Shown: piece by piece, positions 1 to 9,354 of the stretch
How the letters are laid out: every line of letters begins with the position of its first letter
Numbering within the stretch: position 1 is the stretch's first letter
Source of the DNA: Candidatus Krumholzibacteriota bacterium
GTDB taxonomy: Bacteria; Krumholzibacteriota; Krumholzibacteriia; JACNKJ01
Direction: 5' to 3'
Length of the DNA: 64,000 nucleotides
NCBI GenBank assembly: GCA_016933175.1
Contig: JAFGBK010000022.1
Coordinates: forward strand, 26,166 to 90,165
The notes under the pieces: model-generated
Database searches by the model: none
What the model saw: the letters and a program-made list of their open reading frames with translations, nothing else
What the model was told of the DNA's origin: nothing
Translations under genes and position numbers: made by a program

Positions 1-2
1 GC

Positions 3-1229
3 AAGGAGCGCGACCTGCTCGAGGCCATGGACGCACTCTACGTGCAGATCCTCGCGGAGCGCCTCAAGGGCGATCTGGGCGACGCCGACCGCCTGGCGGC
101 CCTGGAAGCGGAGTTCGCGGCGCTGCAGGAGCGGGCCGATGCGCTGGTGGAGCCCAACGAGTTCTCCAAGCTCGTGGAGATCAATGGCGGCGTCGGCATG
201 AACGCCATGACCTCCACCGACGCGACGCGCTACTTCTACAGCGTTCCCTCCAACCAGCTCGAGTTCTGGGCGGCCCTCGAGAGCGACCGGTTCATCAATC
301 CCGTGTTCCGGCAGTTCTACAAGGAGTGCAACGTCATCTCCGAGGAGCGGCGCCAGGTCGTCGAGAGCAGCCCCCAGGGCCGCCTCTACGAGGAGTGGGT
401 CACCCTGGCCTTCAAGGCGCACCCCTACGGGCAGCCCATCATCGGGCACCGCTCGGAGATCGAGGCCTACACCCGGCCCGATGCCGAGGCGTTCTTCCGC
501 AGCCGCTACGGGGCCCAGAAGATCGTCGTCGCCGTGGTCGGCGACGTCTACCGGGACGAGCTGGAGCGCGTGGCGCGCAAGTACTGGGGCGAGGTGCCGC
601 CGGCGCCCGCGGCCGAGCCCCTGCGCCTGGTGGAGCCCGAGCAGCTCGGCGAGCGGCGGGTGATCCTCGAGGATCCCAGCCAGCCCGTCGTGCTCATCGG
701 CTATCACGTGCCCGACGCGCGGCACGCGGACACGCCGGCCGTCGAGGCCCTGGCCGACATCCTCGGGCGGGGGCGCGCCAGCCGGCTCTACACGAAGCTG
801 GTGAAGGAGGACAAGTCGGCCCTGTTCGCCGGCGCCTTCGCCGGGATTCCCGGCGACAAGTATCCCAACAGCATGCTGGTCTTCGGCGTCCCCAACAGCG
901 GCGTCGATCCGCTGGAGCTCGAGGCGTCCATCCTCGCGGAGCTGGACCGGGTGATGGCAGAGGGTGTCACCGAGGCGGAGCTGGCGGGCTACCGGAACCG
1001 GGCCCGGGCCAACTTCGTGCGGGGGCTGGAGTCCAACACCGGCATGGCGAACCAGCTCTGCTATGCCGAGAAGGTCCTCGGCGGCTGGCAGCGGCTCTTC
1101 CATCAGCTCGACCTGATCGAGGCCATCACTCCGGCGGACGTCCAGCGCGTGGCCGGGCAGTACCTCACCAAGAGCAACCGCACCGTCGGCCTGCTGGTGA
1201 CCCAGCCGGCCGCGGGGCAGGACAGCTAG
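3..1229 (+). CDS. M16 family (insulinase-like) metallopeptidase, 5'-truncated by window edge
   Basis: Frame is open to the window start; M16-type block 'MNAMTSTDATRYFYSVPSNQLEFWAALESDRFINPVF..EERRQVVE' and 'VVAVVGDV..ELERVARKYWGEVP'. Confidence 0.9.
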   Translation, partial: KERDLLEAMDALYVQILAERLKGDLGDADRLAALEAEFAALQERADALVEPNEFSKLVEINGGVGMNAMTSTDATRYFYSVPSNQLEFWAALESDRFINPVFRQFYKECNVISEERRQVVESSPQGRLYEEWVTLAFKAHPYGQPIIGHRSEIEAYTRPDAEAFFRSRYGAQKIVVAVVGDVYRDELERVARKYWGEVPPAPAAEPLRLVEPEQLGERRVILEDPSQPVVLIGYHVPDARHADTPAVEALADILGRGRASRLYTKLVKEDKSALFAGAFAGIPGDKYPNSMLVFGVPNSGVDPLELEASILAELDRVMAEGVTEAELAGYRNRARANFVRGLESNTGMANQLCYAEKVLGGWQRLFHQLDLIEAITPADVQRVAGQYLTKSNRTVGLLVTQPAAGQDS

Positions 1230-1247
1230 CCGCAAGGGGGCTCACCG

Positions 1248-3407
1248 ATGACGAGGCAATGGACCCTGAAGCTCCTGGGCGGACTGCTGGTCCTGGCCGT
1301 GATGGCAGGCGTCCTGGCTCCCGACGCGGCCCAGGCGGCGCGCAAGCGCCGCATCGACAGGATCATGGAAAACACCCCGGCGCTGCGCGACATCCGGCTG
1401 CCCGACATCCAGCGGCGCACGCTGGACAACGGCCTGGTGGTCTACCTGGTGGAGAACCACGACCTGCCGCTCGTCCAGATCCGGGCCCTGATCCGCGCCG
1501 GCGCCATCTACGAGCCGGCCGGCAAGGTGGGCCTGGCCGGCTTCACCGGCGAGGTCATGCGCACGGGCGGCACCGAGGCTCATCCCGGCGACGCGCTGGA
1601 CGTGTTCCTCGAGGACCTGGGCGCCCGCATCGAGGTGAACATCGACGACGCCTCCGGCCTGGCCGCCATGAACTGCCTGGCCGAGCACCTGGACCAGGTC
1701 CTGCCCCTCTACGCGGAGGTCCTGCGCGAGCCGGTCTTCCCGCAGGAGAAGCTGGACCTGATCAAGACCCAGGCCAAGAGCGCCATCAGCCGCCGCAACG
1801 ACGACGCGGGCCAGATCGCCCGGCGCGAGATCAACAAGCTGATCTTCGGCGCCGACAGCCCCTACGCGCGGGCGCAGGAGTACGACCACGTCAACGCCAT
1901 CGAGCGCGGCGACCTGGCCGAGTTCCACGAGTACTTCTTCCACCCGAACAACATGATTCTCGTGGCCGGCGGCGACTTCGACGCCGACGACCTCTACGGG
2001 CGCCTCGAGGCCGCCTTCGGCGACTGGCCGCCGGTGGAGACCTTCTATCCGCCGGACCCGATCCTCGAGGAGACGCCCGCCTCCGTGAACTACGTCTACA
2101 AGGAGGACGTCAACCAGTCCAAGGTGCGCATGGGCCACCTGGGCATCCGCCACGATGACGAGTACCTCTTCCCGCTTCTGGTCCTCAACGAGATCCTCGG
2201 CGGCGGCTTCGGCAGCCGGCTCGTGGACGAGGTCCGCACCAAGCGGGAGCTGGCCTACTCGGTCGGCGCCTACATGCTGACGGGCGACCACCATCGCGCG
2301 CCCTTCTACGTCGGCTGCGACACCAAGAGCGAATCCACGGTGAAGGCCATCCGGCTCATCCTCGACGAGATCCGCCGTGTGACCGTGGAGCCCGTCACCG
2401 AGGCGGAGCTGCACCGGGCCAAGGCGGGGCTCAAGAACGCCTTCGTCTTCCGGTTCGACAGCCCCTTCGACATCGCCTGGACCCAGGCCGAGACCGAGTT
2501 CTGGAGCAAGGACCCGGAGTACCTGGACAACTACCTGCGCAACATCGACGCCGTGACCGCCGCGGACATCCTCGCGGCGGCGCAGGCCCGCATCCGGCCC
2601 GACGAGCTGGCCATCCTCGTGGTGGGCCGGGCGGAGGACTTCGACGAGCCCCTGGACGCACTGGGCGCCGTCAACGAGATCGACATCACGATCCCCGAGC
2701 CCTCCTTCGCGGAGGAGGTCATCCCCGCCGCCACCGAGGCGTCCCTCGCCGAGGGCGAGCGCCTCATGGCGGACTGCTGCCGCGCCTACGGCGGGCAGCG
2801 GAAGCTGGCGGGCATCCGGGCCCTGGAGACCCGCGGCGACCTGACGGTCCAGGAAACCCCGGTCGGCCCCCTGACGCTCGGCATCGTCAATCGCGCGCTG
2901 GGCGACGACCGGCTGCGCATCGACACCACCAGCCCCTTCGGCAGCATGGTGCAGGTGGTCAACGGCGACGAGGGCTGGGCGAAGAATCCCATGGGCAAGC
3001 AGGCCATGACCGCCGAGATGATCGCGGACGCCTGGCAGGGCGAGCGCCGGTCGGTCCTGCACCTCCTGCGCGACCGGGAGGCCTGGCGGGCCCAGTACGT
3101 GGGGCGCCACGAGCTGGACGGCGCGCCGCGCGACGTGGTCTACCTGCTCGACGAGGCGGGTGAGTGGCTGAAGCTCTACCTCGAGCCGGAGAGCCACCTG
3201 ATCCGCGCCATGGAGTACAAGGACAAGGGCGAGACGGGCCCCGTCCGCAACCTCACCACCTTCGACGAGATCCGCCGGGTGGACGGCGTCGGCATCGCCC
3301 ATGCCCTCCGGATCCACCATGACGGCAAGCTCTTCGCCACCTACTCGCTCTCGGAGGTCAGGATCAACCCGGACCTGGCCCCGGACCTGTTCACCGAGCC
3401 GGAGTGA
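1248..3407 (+). CDS. M16 family peptidase-like protein without visible HxxEH motif, with C-terminal LolA-like extension
   Basis: Signal-peptide-like N-terminus; 'LDNGLVVYLVENHDLPLVQIRALIRAG' M16 start; 'RELAYSVGAY' M16 C-domain motif; last ~220 aa resemble LolA/outer-membrane lipoprotein-sorting-like domain. Confidence 0.85.
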   Translation: MTRQWTLKLLGGLLVLAVMAGVLAPDAAQAARKRRIDRIMENTPALRDIRLPDIQRRTLDNGLVVYLVENHDLPLVQIRALIRAGAIYEPAGKVGLAGFTGEVMRTGGTEAHPGDALDVFLEDLGARIEVNIDDASGLAAMNCLAEHLDQVLPLYAEVLREPVFPQEKLDLIKTQAKSAISRRNDDAGQIARREINKLIFGADSPYARAQEYDHVNAIERGDLAEFHEYFFHPNNMILVAGGDFDADDLYGRLEAAFGDWPPVETFYPPDPILEETPASVNYVYKEDVNQSKVRMGHLGIRHDDEYLFPLLVLNEILGGGFGSRLVDEVRTKRELAYSVGAYMLTGDHHRAPFYVGCDTKSESTVKAIRLILDEIRRVTVEPVTEAELHRAKAGLKNAFVFRFDSPFDIAWTQAETEFWSKDPEYLDNYLRNIDAVTAADILAAAQARIRPDELAILVVGRAEDFDEPLDALGAVNEIDITIPEPSFAEEVIPAATEASLAEGERLMADCCRAYGGQRKLAGIRALETRGDLTVQETPVGPLTLGIVNRALGDDRLRIDTTSPFGSMVQVVNGDEGWAKNPMGKQAMTAEMIADAWQGERRSVLHLLRDREAWRAQYVGRHELDGAPRDVVYLLDEAGEWLKLYLEPESHLIRAMEYKDKGETGPVRNLTTFDEIRRVDGVGIAHALRIHHDGKLFATYSLSEVRINPDLAPDLFTEPE

Positions 3408-3422
3408 GGTCCGGATGCGCCG

Positions 3423-4505
3423 ATGAAATGGCGAAAGACCATCGGCGAGTTCATTCGCAACGGATTGCGGCGCGGGAGCTATGACCCGCGCCGCAATCCC
3501 TTCCTCGTGTTCGGCTTCTTCTGGGGACTGCCCATCCCCATCTACACCCTCTACTTCGGCTTTCCGCTGGCGGGACTGCCGCGCGAGGCGGCCCTGCTGC
3601 CGCAGCTTTTCGCCGCGCAGCCCTGGCAGATCTACTTCCTGCTCCACCCCGTTCTGTTCGCGGGCATCTTCGGCATCCTCGGCGTCTTCTACGTCACCAA
3701 GGAGGAGCAGGTGGCCGAGCTGCTCCAGCAGATGCGGGACAAGGTCCGCGAGCTGAACCTGGCCAACCGCGACCTCAAGCAGCTCGATCGCATGAAGGAC
3801 GAGTTCCTCAGCAACATCACCCACGAGCTGCGGACACCCCTGGTGACCATCCAGGGCTACAGCGAGATGCTCGGCTCCGGGCGCCTGGGCCAGCTCACGG
3901 ACAAGCAGCGCAAGGCCCTGGACGTCATGCAGCGCAACCAGCAGCGGCTGGTGGCGATGATCGAGCAGCTCCTGGCCTACGGCCGGCTGGAGGAGCACGG
4001 CGGCCAGGTCTTCGAGAGCGCGTTCTCCGTTCGCAAGCTCATGCGCCACCTTCGTCAGAACTTCCTGCCCGCCATGGAGAAGAAGGGGATCCGCTTCGAG
4101 GTCATCGCGCCCGCGGAGGACCTGCAGGTCCTCGGGCAGGAGGACCTGATCGAGCAGGTCTTCGTCAACCTCCTCGGCAACGCCCGCAAGTTCACCGATC
4201 CGGGGGGGCAGGTCCTGTTCTACGTGGACAAGTCGGAGTACCCCGAGCGGGTCGCCCTGGTGGTCAAGGACAACGGTTGCGGCATTCCCGAGGATGAACT
4301 ACCCTTCATCTTCGAGCGGTTCCGGCAGGGCGACGGTTCCATCAGCCGCCAGCACGGCGGCGCCGGGCTGGGCCTGGCCATCGTCAAGCGCATCCTCGAC
4401 GCCCACCGCGCGCCCATCAAGGTCGAGAGCCGCCCGGGCGAGGGGACCCGCATCGCGGTCACGCTCCCGCTCGCCGCGGAGCGCCGGGCAGGCCCCAGGC
4501 GCTGA
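3423..4505 (+). CDS. Membrane sensor histidine kinase
   Basis: TM segments; H-box 'FLSNITHELRTPL', N-box 'LLGNARKFTDPGG', G-boxes 'DNGCGIPEDELPFIFERFRQGDG..GGAGLGLAIVKRI'. Confidence 0.95.
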   Translation: MKWRKTIGEFIRNGLRRGSYDPRRNPFLVFGFFWGLPIPIYTLYFGFPLAGLPREAALLPQLFAAQPWQIYFLLHPVLFAGIFGILGVFYVTKEEQVAELLQQMRDKVRELNLANRDLKQLDRMKDEFLSNITHELRTPLVTIQGYSEMLGSGRLGQLTDKQRKALDVMQRNQQRLVAMIEQLLAYGRLEEHGGQVFESAFSVRKLMRHLRQNFLPAMEKKGIRFEVIAPAEDLQVLGQEDLIEQVFVNLLGNARKFTDPGGQVLFYVDKSEYPERVALVVKDNGCGIPEDELPFIFERFRQGDGSISRQHGGAGLGLAIVKRILDAHRAPIKVESRPGEGTRIAVTLPLAAERRAGPRR

Positions 4506-4529
4506 GAACCCGGGAAAGGAGACGGCGGC

Positions 4530-5276
4530 ATGAGCACCAAGCCGCAGAAGATCCTCGTCGTGGACGACGAGCCCGACATCCTGGACATGCTCGAGAGCCT
4601 GCTGGCCTCGGAGGGCTTCGCGGTGGCCACGGCCCGGGGCGGCGAGGAGGCCCTCGCGGCCCTGGACGACACGCTCCAGCTGGTCCTCCTGGACCTGATG
4701 ATGCCCGGCGTCGACGGCCACACCGTGCTCGAGCGGATCCGCGCACGCAAGGACGGCCTGGCCCGGGTGCCGGTCATCGTGCTCACGGCGCGCAACGACG
4801 TGGTGGACATCGGCCGCGCCCTGGACCGCGGCGTCGACGGCTTCATCGTCAAGCCCTTCGACACCGAGGACCTCATCCGCGCCATCAAGGGCACGCTCAG
4901 CGGCGATCCCGCCTCCTTCTACGCCAACTACGCCCAGGTCAAGGGCGTCACCTCGCGCAGCGGCAGCGGCTACCAGCAGGGCGACCGCATCGTCTTCCTG
5001 GACCTGGTGGAGACCGATCCCGAGTCGGACGAGATCCTCGAGGCCCTCGAGCGCGAAGGTGTCTACCTGATGAGCATCCTGCACAGGGGCGAGGAGGACT
5101 CGGACCGCCGCCAGAGCGCCGTGCTCCTGACCGCCGAGAACGGCATCGCGTTCGGCGACTTCCTCAATGCCCTGCTCCAGTCGGGCAAGGTGATCATCAC
5201 GGCCTGCCACATCTACAAGGACCGCCTGGACCTACCCCACGACCTCTTCTCCGCCGGCGAGTACTCCCTGGAATAG
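4530..5276 (+). CDS. Response regulator with receiver domain and uncharacterised C-terminal domain
   Basis: 'KILVVDDEPDILDMLE...LVLLDLMMPGVDG...VIVLTARND...IVKPFD'; start 25 nt after the histidine kinase stop. Confidence 0.92.
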   Translation: MSTKPQKILVVDDEPDILDMLESLLASEGFAVATARGGEEALAALDDTLQLVLLDLMMPGVDGHTVLERIRARKDGLARVPVIVLTARNDVVDIGRALDRGVDGFIVKPFDTEDLIRAIKGTLSGDPASFYANYAQVKGVTSRSGSGYQQGDRIVFLDLVETDPESDEILEALEREGVYLMSILHRGEEDSDRRQSAVLLTAENGIAFGDFLNALLQSGKVIITACHIYKDRLDLPHDLFSAGEYSLE

Positions 5277-5289
5277 CCGGGCGAAGGGG

Positions 5290-6240
5290 GTGGCGATGCC
5301 TGGGCGGACTTCCGTCTTCGGCGCGCCGGGCGGCGGCGAGCGCGTCACCTGGCTCGGGCTCGCGGTCAACGTCGTCCTGTTCGCCGTCAAGACGACCGCC
5401 GGCCTCGTCGGCCGCAGCCAGGTGCTGCTGGCCGACGGCATCCACAGCCTCAGCGACCTGGCCACCGACATCTTCACCCTGGTGGCCTACGCGCAGGCGC
5501 GCAAGCCCCGCGACCGCGAGCACCCCTACGGGCACGGCAAGATCGAGGACCTCGGCGCCCTGGCCGTCGGCGCCGTGCTGGTCCTGGTGGCCGCCGGCAT
5601 GGCCTGGGCGGCCGTCGCGACCTTCCGCCGGGGCGAGCTGCCCGAGCGCAGCCCCTGGCTGGCGGTGGCCGCGGCCGTCTCCATCGTGGCCAAGGAGCTG
5701 CTGTTCCGCGTGACGCGCCGGCGGGCGCGCGCCCTGGATTCCCCCGTGCTCCTGGCCAACGCCTGGCACCACCGCTCCGACGCCCTCAGCTCCGTCGCCG
5801 CCCTGGCGGGCATCGGCCTCTACCTGCTCCTGCCGGCCTGGGACTGGGCCGACACCGCCGGCGCCGTCCTGGTGGCCGTCTTCATCGTCAAGGCCGGCGT
5901 GGACATCGCGCGCCGCGCGGCGCGCGACCTCGTGGACACGGCGCCGCCGCGGGACTGGTCGCAGCGCATCCTGGAGTTCGTCCTCGCCGATGCATCCGTC
6001 GCTGGCATACGCAACCTGCGCGGCCGCTACTACGCCCAGCGCGTCGCCCTGGACATGGACATCCAGGTGGACCCCGAGATCAGCGTGCGCATGGGCCACG
6101 ACGTCGCGCGGCGCCTGGAGCGGCAGATCCTCGCGCGGTTCCGCGAGGTCAACAGCGTCATGATCCACATCGAGCCCGACCTGCCCGACCCCGACGACGT
6201 CGCCGGCGGCGGCCGCAGCGGCGACCGCTCCCCACCCTGA
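5290..6240 (+). CDS. Cation diffusion facilitator family transporter
   Basis: 'LADGIHSLSDLATDIFTL', 'HPYGHGKIEDLGAL', 'ANAWHHRSDALSSVAAL', C-terminal cytoplasmic domain. Confidence 0.93.
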   Translation: MAMPGRTSVFGAPGGGERVTWLGLAVNVVLFAVKTTAGLVGRSQVLLADGIHSLSDLATDIFTLVAYAQARKPRDREHPYGHGKIEDLGALAVGAVLVLVAAGMAWAAVATFRRGELPERSPWLAVAAAVSIVAKELLFRVTRRRARALDSPVLLANAWHHRSDALSSVAALAGIGLYLLLPAWDWADTAGAVLVAVFIVKAGVDIARRAARDLVDTAPPRDWSQRILEFVLADASVAGIRNLRGRYYAQRVALDMDIQVDPEISVRMGHDVARRLERQILARFREVNSVMIHIEPDLPDPDDVAGGGRSGDRSPP

Positions 6241-6325
6241 ACGCCGGGCCGCCCCCGGCGGCCGCGCCGTCCCCCGCGGCGCGCCCCGCGCCCCGCGACT
6301 TCTCTCGCCCCGCGCGCGGGCGAGG

Positions 6326-6334
6326 TGCTATAAT
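6326..6334 (+). promoter_or_regulatory. Extended -10 promoter element TGCTATAAT
   Basis: TG-N-TATAAT 59 nt upstream of ATG 6393; palindrome CTCGCCC-N7-GGGCGAG (6304-6324) over the -35 region; hairpin 6343-6361 just downstream. Confidence 0.6.
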
Positions 6335-6392
6335 GAGAGCTCGGCGGGCCGGGGGCCCGCCACGCCACGCCAGCCCATCGGAGGTCCCCCTC

Positions 6393-8777
6393 ATGTCGAG
6401 ACGATTGCTCGCTCGCCTCGCCGCGGCCGGGCTTTGCCTGCTCGTCGCGGCAGGCGCCCTCGCCGACGCGCCCCGCCACTCCCTGCTCCGCTACTGGATC
6501 GACACGCCCGCCGACCAGGCCTGGATCGACGCCAACGCCGGCCGCCTGGACATCGCCGGCGGCCTGCGCGGCGACCACTACGACCTGGTCGTCATCCGGG
6601 AGGAGGCGGCGAGCTACCTCTCCCGCGGCAGCCGCGTGGAGGTGGTCCACGAGAACCTGGAGGCCTTCTACGCGTCGCGCCTCGGCGAGCGCGGGGACTT
6701 CGGCGTCTGGCACACCTACGACGAGGCCATCGCCTGGATGGACAGCCTGCACCTGCTCTACCCGGAGGTGGTCAGCGCGCGCTGGTCCATCGGCCAGAGC
6801 GTCGAGGGCCGCGACATCTGGTGCTACCGCGTCTCGGACAACCCCGAGGTGGACGAGGACGAGCCCGAGGCCCTCTTCGACGGCATGCATCACGCCCGCG
6901 AGATCATGGCCTCCGAGATCGATCTGATGCTCACCGAGCACCTGGCCCAGGCCTACTACGACCACGATCCCGAGATCCGCTGGCTCCTGCAGAACCGCGA
7001 AGTCTACATGGTGCCCATCGTCAATCCGGACGGCGTGGTCTACAACGAGCAGACGGATCCCAACGGCGGCGGCATGTGGCGCAAGAACCGCCGCAACAAC
7101 GGCGACGGCACCTGGGGCGTGGATCCCAACCGCAACTACCCCTTCCACTGGGGCGAGCCGGGCTGCAGCCACTACACCTCCGAGGAGACCTACTGCGGCC
7201 CCTCGGCCGGCAGCGAGCCCGAGGTCCAGGCCATGATGGCCTTCATCAACGCCCACGACTTCGTCGTGCGCCAGAGCTGGCACTCCTGCGCGGGCATGAC
7301 CCTCTACCCCTGGGGCTACACGACCGCCAACTCGCCCGACGAGGACCTCTTCCGCGAGATGGCGGCCGAGATGGTGAAGTTCAACGGCTACGCGCCCGGC
7401 CAGCCCGGCGACATCCTCTACATCGTCTCGGGCGGCAGCTTCGACTGGGACTACGGCGAGACCACCGATCACGACAAGATCATCAGCTTCACCAACGAGC
7501 TCGGCTCCAGCAGCGACGGCTTCTGGCCGCCGGCCAGCCGCCGCCAGCCCATCTTCGAGGACAACATCTGGCCGTCGGTCTACCTGATCCAGATGGCCGG
7601 CGTCCTGCGCGGCGTCACCTTCGACCACGCGCCGCTGCCCTTCACCGCCCAGGTGGCGGGGAGCTACGACCTGACCTGTGTGCCGATGGGCTACGAGGGC
7701 GCGGCGATCGATCCGTCAACGGTCGTCTGCCGCTATCGCGTCGGCGGCGGCTTCTTCACCGAGCTGCCCCTGGCGCCCACGGGGAATCCCGACGAGTACG
7801 GCGGCGCGATCCCCGCCCAGGCCGCCGGCGCCGTCCTCGAGTACTACCTCGAGGCCGCCGACATCCTGGGCAACATGGGCACGAGCCCGCGCCTGGCGCC
7901 CAACGACCTGTACACCTTCGAGGTGGGCCAGTCCTTCGCCCACGACATGGAGGCCCCGCGCGGCTGGACGGCCGGCGCGGCGGGCGACGACGCCGACACC
8001 GGCCTCTGGGTCCGCGTCGAGCCCGTGGGCACCGACGCCCAGCCCGGCGAGGACCACTCGCCCGGCGGCACCTACTGCTGGATCACGGGCCAGCACGTGG
8101 CCGGACAGAGCGTCGGCTACATGGACGTGGACGGCGGCCGGACCACGCTGCTCACGCCGGTCTACGACATGACCGGCGCCCAGAACCTCGGCGTCCAGTA
8201 CTGGAAGTGGTACTCCAACGACCAGGGCAACGACCCCAACAACGACTGGTGGGACGTGGACCTGTCCAACGACGGCGGCCAGACCTGGACGAGCCTCGAG
8301 CACACCATGACCTCGACCAACGCCTGGGTGCCCGTGACCCACGACCTCTTCGAGCACTTCGCCGCCGCCGGCCTGGTGCAGCTGCGCTTCGTGGCCGCCG
8401 ACGAGGGATCCGGCTCCATCGTCGAGGCGGCCGTGGACGACTTCAGCATCGTCGGCACCTTCGACGCCACGGCGGTGGAGGGCGAGGCGCCGGCGGGCCT
8501 GGCCCTGCGCCTGGCGCCGGCCCATCCCAACCCCTTCAACCCGCGCACGGAGCTGGCCTTCACACTGCCCGCGGCGGGCCGGGCGCGCCTGACCATTCAC
8601 GACGCCCGCGGCCGCCTGCTGCGCACCCTGCTCGACGGCGAGCTGGCGGCCGGCGAGCATCACCGGACCTGGGACGGTCGCGACGGCGCGGGCCGCCCGC
8701 TGGCCGGCGGCGTCTACTTCGTCCGCCTGGCCGCTGCTGAGACCGTCCTCGCCGGACGGCTGGTCCTGATCAAGTAG
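6393..8777 (+). CDS. Secreted M14 family zinc carboxypeptidase with FlgD-like C-terminal sorting domain
   Basis: Signal peptide 'MSRRLLARLAAAGLCLLVAAGALA'; 'DGMHHAREIMASE' Zn motif; 'NPDGVVYNE', 'GVDPNRNYPFHWG'; C-term 'AHPNPFNPRTELAFTLP...GGVYFVRL'. ORF track begins upstream at 6333. Confidence 0.93.
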   Translation: MSRRLLARLAAAGLCLLVAAGALADAPRHSLLRYWIDTPADQAWIDANAGRLDIAGGLRGDHYDLVVIREEAASYLSRGSRVEVVHENLEAFYASRLGERGDFGVWHTYDEAIAWMDSLHLLYPEVVSARWSIGQSVEGRDIWCYRVSDNPEVDEDEPEALFDGMHHAREIMASEIDLMLTEHLAQAYYDHDPEIRWLLQNREVYMVPIVNPDGVVYNEQTDPNGGGMWRKNRRNNGDGTWGVDPNRNYPFHWGEPGCSHYTSEETYCGPSAGSEPEVQAMMAFINAHDFVVRQSWHSCAGMTLYPWGYTTANSPDEDLFREMAAEMVKFNGYAPGQPGDILYIVSGGSFDWDYGETTDHDKIISFTNELGSSSDGFWPPASRRQPIFEDNIWPSVYLIQMAGVLRGVTFDHAPLPFTAQVAGSYDLTCVPMGYEGAAIDPSTVVCRYRVGGGFFTELPLAPTGNPDEYGGAIPAQAAGAVLEYYLEAADILGNMGTSPRLAPNDLYTFEVGQSFAHDMEAPRGWTAGAAGDDADTGLWVRVEPVGTDAQPGEDHSPGGTYCWITGQHVAGQSVGYMDVDGGRTTLLTPVYDMTGAQNLGVQYWKWYSNDQGNDPNNDWWDVDLSNDGGQTWTSLEHTMTSTNAWVPVTHDLFEHFAAAGLVQLRFVAADEGSGSIVEAAVDDFSIVGTFDATAVEGEAPAGLALRLAPAHPNPFNPRTELAFTLPAAGRARLTIHDARGRLLRTLLDGELAAGEHHRTWDGRDGAGRPLAGGVYFVRLAAAETVLAGRLVLIK

Positions 8778-8794
8778 CGACGGGAAGCGATCGG

Positions 8795-8845
8795 AAACGC
8801 GCGGGCGCGGCCGGAAACGGCATCGCCCGCGCGTTTTCTTTTTCG
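8795..8845 (+). terminator. Intrinsic terminator with nested GAAA-capped hairpin
   Basis: AAACGCGCGGGCG ... CGCCCGCGCGTTT 13-bp stem, inner GCCG-GAAA-CGGC, followed by TTTTCTTTTT. Confidence 0.8.
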
Positions 8846-8910
8846 TTGCCGGATCGGGCGAAGTGTGAAAATCTCGTCTAGACTAGCAGTGGTCCAGCCG
8901 GGAGGAAGGC

Positions 8911-9129
8911 ATGGTTCCCACACCCGAGGGTGAGGCTCCGGAGAGCGTGGTCGTCTTCGACGGCAGCAGCGATCCCCAGGAGAAACGGGAGCTGGCGGCG
9001 ATCATGCGCAGCCTCGCCACGGCCATCGAGAACGACACCTACGCGGGCCGGCCAGTACTCGTCCTCGAGGAGCGCTGGTTGACCCTGCACAGGCGGACCC
9101 TCGCCCAGGCGCGCGGCGCCGGCGTCTGA
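8911..9129 (+). CDS. Small hypothetical protein (72 aa)
   Basis: Strong RBS GGAGGAAGG upstream of ATG; lies between a terminator and the next promoter. Confidence 0.55.
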   Translation: MVPTPEGEAPESVVVFDGSSDPQEKRELAAIMRSLATAIENDTYAGRPVLVLEERWLTLHRRTLAQARGAGV

Positions 9130-9284
9130 GGATCCCGCACCCGGTCGCGGTCGCAGCGCGGGGAGACCCGTCGGGGCCGCACTATATTATTCAGAATCCC
9201 GTTCAATCCGCCGAATGTTCTCGCCTCCATCGCGTTCCGCCGCCATCTTGACCCCAGGCCGCGCTGACGCGCACCCGCGACCTC

Positions 9285-9293
9285 TGGTATACT
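9285..9293 (+). promoter_or_regulatory. Extended -10 promoter element TGGTATACT
   Basis: TG-N-TATACT upstream of gene 9355; hairpin CGCCGGGCC-CTGC-GGCCCGGCG at 9301-9322. Confidence 0.55.
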
Positions 9294-9354
9294 GAAGCCG
9301 CGCCGGGCCCTGCGGCCCGGCGTCTCCGTCACCCACCGTTTGGAAGGAGCTGGC

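Noticed and set aside
1242-4049. 935-aa minus-strand ORF (and similar long ORFs, e.g. 13918-17127, 29545-32220, 18631-20523, 56486-58657)
   Set aside because: Antisense to well-supported genes; low-complexity Arg/Gly/Ala/Val/His/Leu-rich translations typical of GC-rich shadow ORFs
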